NCBI GenBank assembly: GCA_013399855.1 | Contig: VXAY01002882.1 | Location: 197,654 to 261,653, forward strand | Source: Oxyruncus cristatus | Lineage: Eukaryota > Chordata > Aves > Passeriformes > Cotingidae | DNA: 64,000 nucleotides | Direction: 5' to 3' | Shown here: positions 48,701 through 59,069 of the stretch, in pieces | How positions within the stretch are numbered: the stretch's first letter is position 1 | Layout of the letters: each line of letters opens with the position of its first letter | Position numbers and translations under genes: made by a program | Notes under the pieces: model-generated | What the model saw: the letters and a program-made list of their open reading frames with translations, nothing else | What the model was told of the DNA's origin: nothing | Database searches by the model: none

Positions 48701-50104
48701 TATATTTTTTCTTGTGATTTAAAATATTCCATTAAACATAATGGAAGGAAAAGATGCTAATACTCTTGAAATCTTATCTCTCTTTTACAATGTCTGAAGC
48801 GTCATATCCTTTTGGTGGTGATTATCTTGTGCACAGAGCACTGAGTGAAGAGGAAAGTGTTCAAGCATCTGCTCTGTGTTGTGTTGATCTGTATCTTCTT
48901 CGGTCCTTTTTTTTTTCTCACTTACTTGATTTTCATGATCATTACAAGGGGTTTAGTCTCCTCTACTCCAGCTGGTTTGATTATGGGCAGTTGGGGTACA
49001 CAGATTTGTGAAGCCAAGGTCTGCAGCTCCTTCAAAACCCTGAGAAAAATAAATGTCCTAAAGGAGCAGTAACAGGAAACTCATATCACAGATTAGAAAA
49101 ACCAAATCCCTTCATTCATGCACTCACTCATGGAAGTTCATGGCCCATAGTTACATCCTGCTTCCACTTAGTTTCCATTACTCATTTATTTCTAGTCTGC
49201 TCAGAATCTGTTTCTAATGAAGACTGCAGCTCTTTGCATGGTAACATGTTAAGAAACAAAACAGAGGGGCTCTTCTCATGTAAAATTTAACAAAATCATA
49301 ATTGGTTAAAAAAAACACCAGAAAAAGAATAAATTAATTCTTGGTAAAATAAAAAACTATGCCAAAAAATGTTTCTCTCTTGCTCAATATTGCTGAAAAG
49401 CATGATGATTAAGTTTAGTCTGGGAAGAAACAGTTGTAAGGAACACAGAAAAGAATAAGTTGTGGGGCTAAAGCTCTTTCACAATTTTTTCTTTCTTGCT
49501 AGAAATCAAATGCTGTCTCTAAAGCCTTTTTTGACTTTGTGAGAAAGTGATTAAACGTAGAAGACGAAATCATCGCTGTGCAAGTGCTCATAAGCACTAT
49601 AACAAGCAAAAAAGCTAATAAATTACATAATTTTCATAAATAACATTAATTCAATTTTCAATAAGAACTGAGAGAAATAGATACCAAAAGGATGAAGTCT
49701 GACTCCTCTCAGGAGTCAGTTAACCCTGCTGCTGTACAGAAGCCTTGTATGTTGTCATACACTGTGAATTCTCCATTGTCATAGGTTTAGTCTCTGTGCT
49801 TTTTGCATGGTTTTTATCAACTCATAAATTTTGCTAATAAGTAGGAAGAGTTTGCACAGACAAAACAGGTCTCTTTGAAATGGGTGTTAAGATTTATCAT
49901 TACACACAATAAGAACTAAGGGAAATACTTATATACACGACAATTCTAATTAGTTTTCCTATAATAACACTTACATATTTACAAGTACCACCCCTCCTTC
50001 TCTTTTTTAAAAACAGTTCTGAGGAAAAAAGTAGAAGGGGGAAAAAAAAAATAGTTTGTAAGGTAACAGTTCTAAACTCCTGCAGCTAGAAGATATCTCT
50101 CTCT
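45784..50104. other. unassigned DNA, possible intron, with a CpG-retaining segment
   Basis: No transposon is recognised. A segment at 46,915-47,060 keeps several CpGs in an otherwise CpG-poor setting. A less AT-rich stretch near 47,595-47,960 has no identifiable content. Frames of 68-85 codons are without motif. Confidence 0.45.
46915..47060. promoter_or_regulatory. possible conserved non-coding element
   Basis: Within about 150 bp there are five CpGs (around 46,949-46,981 and 47,011) in DNA otherwise nearly free of them, with runs such as 'aattgggccagtcatttgga' that look constrained rather than decayed. No open frame explains it. This is inference from texture only. Confidence 0.15.
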
Positions 50105-51240
50105 TTCTCTGCATTGGAATGTAGGGAGTCTTGTTTTCCACTTCTGGCTGTTTGTCTACGGCTGCTGAAAGTTCACTATGTTGTCACTATGGGGTCCAGA
50201 GCTCCATGGAGGTTTCTTTTACGAGGAGTTTCAGGAGGGTTTCTTTAGACTCACTACTCCTTGCAGGGTCACAGGGGTTCTGGGTTTTTTTGGCTCAGTT
50301 CACATTCAAGAACACTTTTTGATGTTGCGTTTCTGCTGCTTTAAGTAGCTTCTCTTTTGTTTTCTGGAATTTTTCTGACTTTCTGCTTTTGGCCAGATGC
50401 CCAATTTTGGTTCTTGGACGCAGCTGGTTACTCCAGCTTCACCACCGCTCTCCACTTGCCATTACACCCAGTCCAAGAATTGCATCGGGCCCCTGCAATA
50501 TCGGGGTTTAGTGTTAGGCCCAGTTTTGGACAAAAGTCTCAAGGTCATCAGGGGGCTCAGCCCCTCAAAGGAGAATTCACTCAGCTTCTCTATCATTCCA
50601 TGGCTGCAATTCTTCTGCAGCTTGCTACATACAGCTTTCAGGTGATCTGATCTTGGCTTCAAGCCATTTCTGTCTTCCCTGGGCTATTGAGGTCTCCAGT
50701 GGGGGTGAACCTACACGAAAGTTTTTTTACTCTAGATCATTTTCTACAGGTAGGAGGGGTTTAGTTTTTAAGTCTTTTCTCCTGCTGGAGGGGGATAGGG
50801 GGGAGCTCCCCCTCGCCTCAGCACTTCCTCTTTTTTCACTGACTTTGGAATTTTTGTCTTATCTCAAGTTCTTCTCTGCTTTCTGTCAGCTGAAATTTTT
50901 TCTGTAACGTCTCAGCCAAGTAGCTTTTCTCTGGAGTTTTTTCTTTTCTCTGTTACATGCCTTGGCCAGAGGCTTCGCACCATGCCTGTCCCCGACCCAA
51001 GGCCAGGGGAGGAGGGGGTCCAGCCCCCACTCGGGGGAAGGCCTTGCTGCCTCACTCACTCCATGGCTACGAATTTCTTTCTGCGCCACCCACACACACA
51101 ACCCTTCTTTTCCGCTTTGTGTTACATACGTAATTCGTAGAGACGTCACAGAAGTCCTCGATTGGCTACCTAGCTGGAATTTCACCTGGAATCAACTATC
51201 TTCTACTCTAATACTGAGAAGAATAGGCTAAACCATAACA
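50105..51240 (-). mobile_element. avian ERV LTR, minus strand, about 1.1 kb
   Basis: On the minus strand the element opens with TGTTATGGTTTAGCC at 51,240. It runs through a GC-rich, purine/pyrimidine-skewed body unlike the AT-rich flanks. The body contains a CRE-like TGACGTC near 51,143-51,149 and a GC-rich block near 50,985-51,060. This layout and length fit an avian LTR. The 3' limit is not certain. The five bases after 51,240 (tccac) recur at 50,137-50,141, which might be a 5-bp target duplication, but the adjoining end would not be CA. No internal viral genes are present. Open frames of 82-99 codons here are not supported as genes. Confidence 0.6.
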
Positions 51241-51789
51241 TCCACGTTGCTCTTTAGCTTTCTCTGGAGACAAATTCACATTACAGAAGCTGTGTGATGT
51301 ATATATATGACAGTACCTTGTATAGCTTTATTTGCATCCAACATACTTCACTAAAAAAAGGCAATCTAACAGGAAATAGCCTGATTTGTTCTACTTCAGA
51401 TGGAATTATGCAAAATGAAGAAAGGAAGCAATAGAGTGAATTTATATCAGTCACAGAGAGTAGAGGTGATGTGCCTTACCAGGTGGATCTGTCTTCCATC
51501 CTGCTATGGTCAATTGAGCTGATTTGATAATTATCACATTAATTGCAGTTTCAACAGCAAACAGGTACTCAGGAAAAAAAAATAGGTAATGTTAGCAAAC
51601 TGTTAGCAATCCTGACTGTGAAAACATACATATGTTGGGACCTGCATTCAGATTTCCAAGTCAGTCGCATTCCTGATCTACTGCACACAATTTCCAAATA
51701 TCAGGTACTGACTAAATTTAGGAAAATAGCATTTTTTAAACTTTCATGCCTCAGTCTGTTTAAGAAGGATAAAGAGAGCAGGAGGAGAG
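51241..51789. other. unassigned DNA
   Basis: Nothing recognisable between the LTR and the CR1. The 105-codon plus-strand frame at 51,543-51,860 runs into antisense CR1. Confidence 0.5.
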
Positions 51790-52400
51790 GGCAGAATCAC
51801 CTCCGTCAACCTCTTGCCCTCCTGCTTTTTGTGCAGCCCAGGATACAGCTGGCTTTCTAGGCGGCAAGTGCATGTTTTGGGGTCATGTCCACCACCACCC
51901 GCAAGTCCTTCTTGGTAAGGCTGCTCTCAGTCTGTTCATCCCCCAGCCTATATTAATTCCAAGAGCTGCCCTGACCCAGGTGTAGCACCTTGCACTTACT
52001 TGGTCTCATTAAACCTCATGAGATTCCTATTGGCCCACTTCTCGAACTTGTCAAGAGCTGTAAGTCTGCTTTCCTAAAGTTTAGGGGGCCTAACTTTACT
52101 CCTTACCTTACCCACATTCCTCAGGACTGTAGATTCCACCAGTGCATGACCGCTGCAGCCTAGGCTGCCTCCAATCTTGATATCCCCAATTAGCTCACTT
52201 GCATTGGTGACCAACAGGTCTACAAACACATCCCTCTGGTAGGGCTGTCTATTATCTGACTCAAGAATTTATCTTACATGCATTCCAGGAGTCTCCTGGA
52301 TTGTCTACAGGTCGCTATGCTACTTCTCCAGAAAGTATTGAAGAAGGTGCTTAAAGTCCCCCAGCAGCACAAGGGCCTGTGAGCACAGTACCTCTTGTAA
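51790..52400 (-). mobile_element. internally deleted CR1 LINE, minus strand
   Basis: Reading the minus strand from 52,400 downward, about 335 bp match the end of the CR1 endonuclease domain. Near 52,065 the sequence jumps to the C-terminal third of the reverse-transcriptase ORF and continues to about 51,790. The middle of ORF2, including the RT catalytic core, is missing, and so is the 3' UTR. The two blocks are collinear and in the same orientation, so one copy with an internal deletion is the simplest reading; two abutting fragments are the alternative. Confidence 0.85.
51790..52400 (-). pseudogene. broken CR1 ORF2 (endonuclease end joined to RT C-terminus)
   Basis: Minus-strand translation gives, in order, a CRQSRRLLECM block near 52,281-52,313, an IDSPTRGMCL block near 52,225-52,254 and a GISRLEAA block near 52,165-52,188, all endonuclease-side. 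These are followed by CKVLHLGQG near 51,976-52,002 and KASCILGCTK near 51,824-51,853 (RT C-terminal side). Stops and frameshifts occur throughout. In a working CR1 this protein makes the target nick and primes reverse transcription. Here both activities are lost. Confidence 0.8.
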
Positions 52401-52688
52401 CAGACATTACATGTAATAGTAAATAATAGACAATTTTCACAACTTGCAAAACATTGTAAACATGAAATTTCAATTACTCTACCTTCCTTTTACTTTTCAT
52501 TCCAATCTCAGGTGAGTCTCATAACCTTTTAAGGGTCTTAAGAGGGAAAATCAACAAAAAATCAATCTTACCTTCTGTTCTGACTTCCTCCTTATCGCTT
52601 TTCCCATTTTTCTCCTCTTTCATTTTACTTTCACCTTTCCAGATCCATTTTTTTTTTACTCCCCAAAATTCATTTTAAATCTCAGTGG

Positions 52689-52779
52689 CAGATTATGAGC
52701 AGTTACCCAGAGAAACATTGCCACAGTTGTTAGTAATAGATAATGTGACTGCTCATTAGCGGTAGCTGCTCACAATCTG
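52689..52779. repeat. imperfect inverted repeat, 19-bp arms
   Basis: The left arm at 52,689-52,707 (cagattatgagcagttacc) and the right arm at 52,761-52,779 (ggtagctgctcacaatctg) are reverse complements at 17 of 19 positions, separated by 53 bp. As RNA, one mismatch would be a G-U pair. No terminal features of a known transposon surround it. Confidence 0.85.
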
Positions 52780-52882
52780 GTTAGTGTGATTTTAGCTCGG
52801 TTTCTTTTGTAGGGAAAGAAAAGCTACTGATTTTATCTTTACAGCCACATCACTCCTCAGTTTATTATTTCTCCATATATAT

Positions 52883-52926
52883 AGACGGGGCAGGGGGAAG
52901 GGAGGGAGGGAGAGATGGAGAGCGAG
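52883..52926 (+). repeat. purine-rich tract with G-quadruplex motif
   Basis: Five G-runs (52,887-890, 52,893-897, 52,900-902, 52,904-906, 52,908-910) separated by one or two bases satisfy the usual G3+N1-7 rule for a G-quadruplex. The tract directly follows a TATATATA stretch and continues as GA-rich sequence. Whether it folds or matters is unknown. Confidence 0.8.
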
Positions 52927-53493
52927 CTACCCTGCATGCTTATTCTCTTCCATTCCCTGCTAAATAAAATCTTAAACCTTCACACATAACAGTGTGATTC
53001 AGCTGACAAAATGCAGAGGCTTCCATCTGAAATAGTTGTACTTTTATGCTCAATGTAAAAAAAGAAACAACTACAGGGCACAACTCATCCCATCTATCTT
53101 CTAAAATGCATGATATGAGTCCCATCTTTAGCACTAGCAGTTATCCAGAGAATTTCTTTTGAATGGGTGGCCTCAATCATTAACATTTTTTTCTAATATT
53201 TCCTGCTTGAAAATATTCTCATTAATAAGTAAACAAAAGGTGCTTCAGCTACAGCTAAATAACTTAGTCTATTTCACAGAAGATCTTCATACAGGAACTT
53301 TGTATCCTCTGTAGCACACCTTCACAGGAAGTCACAATAGAAAGTAAAAGTTATACAGGCTGTGTGTAATGAAACCACTTAGGATCAAATTAACTTCATG
53401 TCTTATTAAGTGGTGTAGAGCAGAGTAGTAATAATAAGTAGACATAGCACACATCTGGTAAGTCAACAGTATGTCCATAGTTTCCTTTTGCAG

Positions 53494-53558
53494 GAGCTAC
53501 CAGCCTGGACCACAACAAGCTGCTGCGATATACGAAGAAAAGAAGTGATCGTATTTGA
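53494..53558 (+). CDS. candidate terminal coding exon C of an unrecognised gene
   Basis: A strong acceptor (catagtttccttttgcag) begins the exon. The two bases GA complete a Gly codon left by candidate exon B, then 20 codons (ATSLDHNKLLRYTKKRSDRI) lead to TGA at 53,556-53,558. Codons such as CTG GAC CAC AAC AAG CTG CTG are much more coding-like than the AT-rich flanks, and the tail is basic. The next six bases are gtgagc, a usable donor, so splicing inside or after the stop cannot be excluded. An ATTAAA near 54,012 could serve as a polyadenylation signal. I do not recognise the protein. Confidence 0.28.
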
Positions 53559-55876
53559 GTGAGCGGTATTTTTTTATTTCTGTTGAAATCCTAAACTTTT
53601 TGATGATGACTCAAAAATTGAAACACTCCAGTTTAAATCCAAATATTTTTATTTGGAAAACTTCTTGGGTGCTTCATATAAGTCACATTACAGTAACTTC
53701 ATATTCCAACTCAGAGTCTGTGTCCTATGATAACTCATAAGCTTTCCTGTGAGTAATATGTGGAAATACGGAGAAGCCTTTCAGCTTCTGCCGTGCTATG
53801 GAAGCTGAAATCCCAACGGGGAATTTGTTGTCAATGAGAGAAGAAGGACATGATGTAACTGGAAAGTAGCTTTGGTGAGTCATCACTGAATCATATCCAG
53901 CTACATGATTTCAATGCAGGTTCACTATTTTTTTCACGTAAAAAAAGCATTGAAATTTCAAAAGAAAGATACTTCATTACAAATTATACATGAAAGGCCC
54001 TAGTTCTCCATTAAAAATAACCCTGACTGATTGGTACAAATGCAACATATTGAAAACTCTCCTACAAGATTTTCTTCTGTTAGCACTTTAGAAGAGCCTG
54101 CCCATATCTGAGAGGGTACATTTAAACATTGCAATGTTATAGAAAGTTGGCTTAAAATCAAAATCTGCTATCATATATTTGTCACCAGTTCATCAGGAAG
54201 TTTCTACTGGCTCTTTTCACTGTATTCTTTTTTTGCTTTAGTATTTTGGTATGAACTGATGCTGGAAGAAATGTCCCAGGGTGGGAAATGTACTGGTATC
54301 ACAAGAAGAACATTTAGTACAAGGAGTAGACTGTACACAACTGCCTTTTGATTCCCAGGCTGTCAACAAAACATATCCTCACAGAACTCCCATTGAAGAG
54401 CTAGTAACACTGCTGAAATATTAAATCTCTCTATGTTCCTCAGTCCACAATTCAAATTGAAGACTACCCATAATACCTAAAGTGTCAAGAACAAGAGCAA
54501 CTCAAAAATGTCAAACTACCCAAAGTGTGTTGCAATGATTTTTTTTGACCAACAGCACCTTATTTTACTGAACCATCTCGACAAATATGTTTTGCCAAGT
54601 AGCTGGAAGAACAGACTGGTGGGGTTATCCAATGTTACCTGACCAGCTGCAAGTATGTTCCCATTATTGATCTGACCTTAAAGGTTAGTGTCTGCCCTGT
54701 GGGAAACCAGAGGCCAGAATCAAAACTCACTAGACATGGTAGGAAGCCTTTCTACTTTTCACAGTCTCACATTCATATTTAATAAGTATTTACCAAATAA
54801 GATATTTACCAGATCACATTTTTACCAAAGTAAAAATCTGATTATTTTGAAGAAGTTACAATTTGTTGAAGGACGATTAATAAGGCAAATGGTATGAACT
54901 ACGCATCCTTCCTTTGCTCCAACAGGTAAGGCTGAACATGAAGTAAGGATTTTTGTATTTTCCAAGATAGATTTCCTGAAATGAAGGAACAACAAGAGGA
55001 AGAAAACAGTATTGGAAGCATTTTCAGAAATAAGTCTTCTGAAGGAAGACTTGCAAGGAAAGGCTGAACTTCAACTGAGTCATGATATATAATTAGAACA
55101 GAAACTATTATTCCGTAGTCTCACAGATACCAACCTCATGTCTTGATGCATTTTCAGTCTTTTCTGTTCAACTGGCTAATCAAAAGCCAGGTTAACAGCT
55201 GGCAGAAATGGTATTCCTATGCAAAAGCCAGATATGTTTCATAGTGCTTAATGTATCATGAATTGTCAGCAGCTCAGTGAGAACTCCTCACCTTTAAGGG
55301 TCGAAGCAGTTGTCTCTTCTGTGAGCTCAGCTTCAAATTGCAAGCCCATGCATAATTCCTTATTCTTCCCAGCGGAGAGAGGCATGAAGGACTGAGAATG
55401 AATGTCTAACGTAGATACAATTTAGGTACCGAAGGGAATTTTTTCATATTATCATAGTTAGGTCAAGATGCCATAAAGAATTACTTTTATCTTCTCCTTA
55501 ATGTACGTCAAAAGACTTTTTGTCTACATCTCGGCTAAACATGCAGGCTGTCTATTTTGGAAAACCTAATTTGGAAAGAAGGTGTAGTATTTTGTTTGGT
55601 TTGGATTCAGGAGGGCTAGTTATAGACTGGGACTTCACTGCAGAGAAGACATGTGCTTCTGTTAGCTTCTCTAGGCTGTGGACATTAATGTAATTCCGCA
55701 TAAATAGATTTGTATCCTCTCCTGAACTGAATTATCTGGCTAACTGTCTAGGTTTAGGTTCTCCTATTTTGTCAGCAAATAAGTACTGAAATCCTAGGGA
55801 CAGCATAGTTTGTTTTGTTTTACTGTCTTAAGCTAGGTAACAAAAGTTTCCCTCCTTGAATTTTAAAGTTAGTGAC
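53559..55876. other. unassigned DNA, possible 3' untranslated region at its start
   Basis: If exon C is terminal, the first few hundred bases would be 3' UTR. Beyond that nothing is recognisable. Confidence 0.4.
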
Positions 55877-56999
55877 TGTCATGGGTTCAAGTGGCTGGGT
55901 TTTTGGTAGCAGGAGGGCCATAGAAGTGATTGCAGTTGGAAACTATTAAAAGTTTCACTGTCTTATGAAAAGAGCTAATGATGGCCAACTCCAAAATAAA
56001 TTTCCTTGCTGCTGGCAAGGGAGAGCAAATAAATACACATCTGTGGTAATATTTTTAAGATAATGTATGTGATAATATATTTAAGACCACTGGAAGAGAA
56101 GACCTGTGTCACAAAAGAAATTCCAAGCTGAAAGNNNNNNNNNNNNNNNNNNNNNNNNNNNNNNNNNNNNNNNNNNNNNNNNNNNNNNNNNNNNTGAAGC
56201 CCCTGCTGCCTGTGGAAGACCACTGGGGTGCAAAGACCCCCTGCAGCCCATGCTGGAGCTGGTGGATGCCTGAAGAGTCTGTGACCCTGTGGGAGGACCA
56301 AGGACGGAGCAGAGTCCTGCAGGAGACCTTTGGCTAGTGGAGAGAGAAGCCCACGCTGCAGCAAGTTGTCCTGGGTAGGACTTGTGACTCCGGTGGGGGA
56401 GTGACTCACACTGGAAAAGTCCATCAAAGATTGTCTCCCATGGGACGGACCCCACGGGAACAGGGGAAAGACTCAGAACTAAGCTATGACACCCCCCTCC
56501 TCTTAACCCCGTGGTGAGGACCATGGTGAAGCATGCTGTCTCCCTGCGGTCCATGGAAGGACTATCGAGGTGCAGAGACTCCCTGCATCCCCATGGAGGA
56601 GTACCCACAGGATGGCAGAATGGGAAGAGCTGCTGTCCAAGAAATGAACTCACTTTAACAAGCAACAGAAGCAACAGCTGGCTCTGACTTCTCCCCCTTC
56701 CCCATCTCTCTGCACTGCTGGGGGGAAGAGAGAGAACATGGAGGAATGAGGACAGGGAGAAGGTGTTGTGTTTTAAGACTGTTTTATTCTTTTACTCTTT
56801 AATTCTTATTCTGTTAGCAGTGAATCTAGCTTTCAGTTTGTTAAATAATAAATTTAAGTTCTACCCCTTCCCAGTCCTTTTTTCTACTCAAGAATCCTCA
56901 AAAATTGTTTTTTTCTTTCCTCTGAGAAGAGCAGAGGGGGGAGGAGGGGGGGGATGTAACAGCTTTTAGTTGGTATTTGAAATCCAGCTAGGATCTACA
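55877..56999 (+). mobile_element. avian ERV (ERVL-like) solo LTR, plus strand
   Basis: Begins TGTCATGGGTT at 55,877 and ends ...ATCTACA at 56,999, giving the TG...CA ends of an LTR. The flanks gtgac (55,872-55,876) and gtgat (57,000-57,004) look like a 5-bp target duplication with one change, as expected for an old ERVL insertion. Inside are 'tttttggtagcaggaggg', repeated 'ccctgcagcccatg'-type blocks and a late AATAAA (in 'aataataaatttaag'), which could be the LTR polyadenylation signal. A 60-N gap interrupts the 5' part. No second LTR or viral gene is nearby, so it is a solo LTR. Minus-strand frames of 150 and 197 codons across it are artefacts of the gap and GC content. Confidence 0.8.
56135..56194. 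other. assembly gap (60 N) inside the LTR
   Basis: Sixty undetermined bases. The LTR family has short internal repeats just downstream, which may have prevented assembly. Confidence 0.99.
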
Positions 57000-58472
57000 G
57001 TGATTTATAGGGAATAGAAGAGAAACAGAAGGTATACATCCAAATTAATGTTCAAAGACAGAAGAAAAGAAGTAACTGCAATTTAAATCTGACAGATTAG
57101 CCTAGCAATACTATACAATCACTCACACCAACCCTCTGCTTTGCCCATTGCCTGGTATCATTTCTGTTTTCATTTGTCGACAAGACTGCCAAAGAACTAT
57201 CAAGCCTTCACAAAGGATGGAAATACAATAGCGAAGTCATTTCACATAGGTTAATAGAGCTGCTCAATATTTAAGCTTTTATCCATTTGTATCAGTAAAA
57301 AACCTGAGGCTTTTGCTTCCACAATTCATGAAAGTTGTTTTTATTCTCTCTCTGATGGGAATGCACATTGTGACACAGTCTGAAGTTTCATTCATCACTC
57401 TGCATTTCACAGCATGCTGTCATGCCAATTCTCCCTTCCACCAGCAAGAATAAAAATGATAATGCTTAGGAATGAATCACTCTATTACTTACTCAGAAGT
57501 ACTGTCAACCAAAACCACCTCTTTTCCGTAAGGTTTACCTATGTTGTGAGTGACCTAGTCGGGAGTCTCATATGAACTTGGGTCCAACACAGTCTGAAAT
57601 TCCAATGAGAAAAATGACACCTTGCATTTCAAAAGGAAATGGCTACAGAGAGAAACCAAAACAAATAGCCTAGGGAGTGTTGTTATAACCTCTAGAACAG
57701 TTCCAATCCACTCTTCTCTATGAATATTTATTCACTTCTTTTTTTTCTAATAAATATGCCTTCCCATACTTGCCGTTATGCCACGCAAAATCTCACAGCT
57801 CATGGCTGGGGTTTTTTTGAACATATGGTCCTTTTGCTATCTACTCTTTCTGTAGAACTCCATTTGGAAATAAATGGAGTTTAGGGTTTAATGCATAAAT
57901 ACATCCTGTTTTTCTCAGCTAGAAAAGTCACCCTGCTCAATACTTTTCCTTATTAACATCTTTTCACGTGTTGATGCACTTGGATGCATGAGAGGAGATA
58001 CAACATTTTCATTTCATATCAACAAGTGAGAGGTTGTTTTTTTTTAATTTCCTCACCAAATGCCAAGATGCCATGATGTTCTTCATATGTTAAAATTTCA
58101 GCTGTAAATCTCAATACTTCATCGGGGTCCCACTCTATTTAAATACTTCCCTAACATTTTAGAAATTACCAATGAAATTGAAATTTAAAATAAGACAGAG
58201 TGAACAAGAACTTCATTGCTACAATGTATGGTTATTTAAAAACAAAGCTACAATAAAACATCAAAGAAATGGAGAAGGAGTCTTTGCAGCATCTGGATTT
58301 ATATATTTGAACTATACCAGCTCTTATTAATGACTGTGATAAGTAACAATTAATTATATTTCTTTAAATAAATAATTTGCTTGACGAAGTGCAAATGAGT
58401 ATGCTTTTGACAAAAGCTTTTGCAAAATCTTATGTAGGACAAAATTTTGTGTAGGACCTGTTTTAAAAGTGT
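57000..58472. other. unassigned AT-rich DNA
   Basis: Nothing identifiable. A small perfect 10-bp hairpin (57,856-57,865 with 57,872-57,881, 6-base loop) is within chance expectation. Confidence 0.5.
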
Positions 58473-58520
58473 CATTCATCATCATGGCTAAGCTTCGCGA
58501 GCGAAGATTTGAGAAGGACT

Positions 58521-59069
58521 CTACCCACGCTTGCTACAAGCTCGTTGATGGCTAAAAAGGCCAATGTGAGATAGACAAGTCCAGTTGCAAAAGGCACAGT
58601 GGAAAGTCTTATTTGATGGTATGGGTAAGACTCGGTTCTTTCTGCATTGTCTTTTCTCCTCAGAAATGATTCTCTTTGTGATCTCAAAAGAGGCAGCAAC
58701 ATTATAGATGGTGCGTCTCCATGTCTCCCAATTGGAGGCCAGAGTAGACCAATGATGGTGGTCGATATGGCCGAGGCTGAGATGTTGTTTCAGGGAGTCC
58801 TTGTATCTCCTCTTCGGGGCTCCTCTCTTGTGGCAGCCAGTGGCGAGTTCGCCACAGAGCACAATCTTGTGGAGGCGGTGGTCCTCCATCCTGGAGACGT
58901 GCCCTGCCCAACGCAGCTGTGTTCTCAGCAGCATGGCCTCAATATTTGTGACTGCTACCTGTTCAAGGACAGATGCATTGGTCACATAGTCAGTCCAGCG
59001 GATGTTGAGGATTGTACGGAGACAACGCTGATGGAAGCGTTCTAAGAGTGGTGGCGATAAATGACCCAT
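58521..59069 (-). pseudogene. RTE ORF, C-terminal region with zinc-finger-like end
   Basis: 182 open codons. Recognisable RTE C-terminal blocks are LLERFHQRCLRTILNIRW, then LRWAGHVSRMEDHRL, RGAPKRRYKDSLKQHL and WETWRRTIYNVAASFE. The end is FHCAFCNWTCLSHIGLFSHQ followed by RAC, a Cys/His motif typical of the end of these proteins. The first residue shown is an accidental Met after the frameshift, not a true start. This block is the least damaged part of the copy. Opposite-strand frames here are shadows. Confidence 0.9.

Noticed and set aside
56081..56674. Minus-strand open frames of 197 and 150 codons across the 56-kb LTR
   Set aside because: They cross a 60-N gap read as unknown residues and lie antisense in a GC-rich LTR. 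No protein motif is present.
57856..57881. 10-bp hairpin with 6-base loop
   Set aside because: Stems of this size are expected by chance many times in 64 kb.
58647..59045. Plus-strand 132-codon frame
   Set aside because: It is the antisense shadow of the well-matched minus-strand RTE C-terminal frame.
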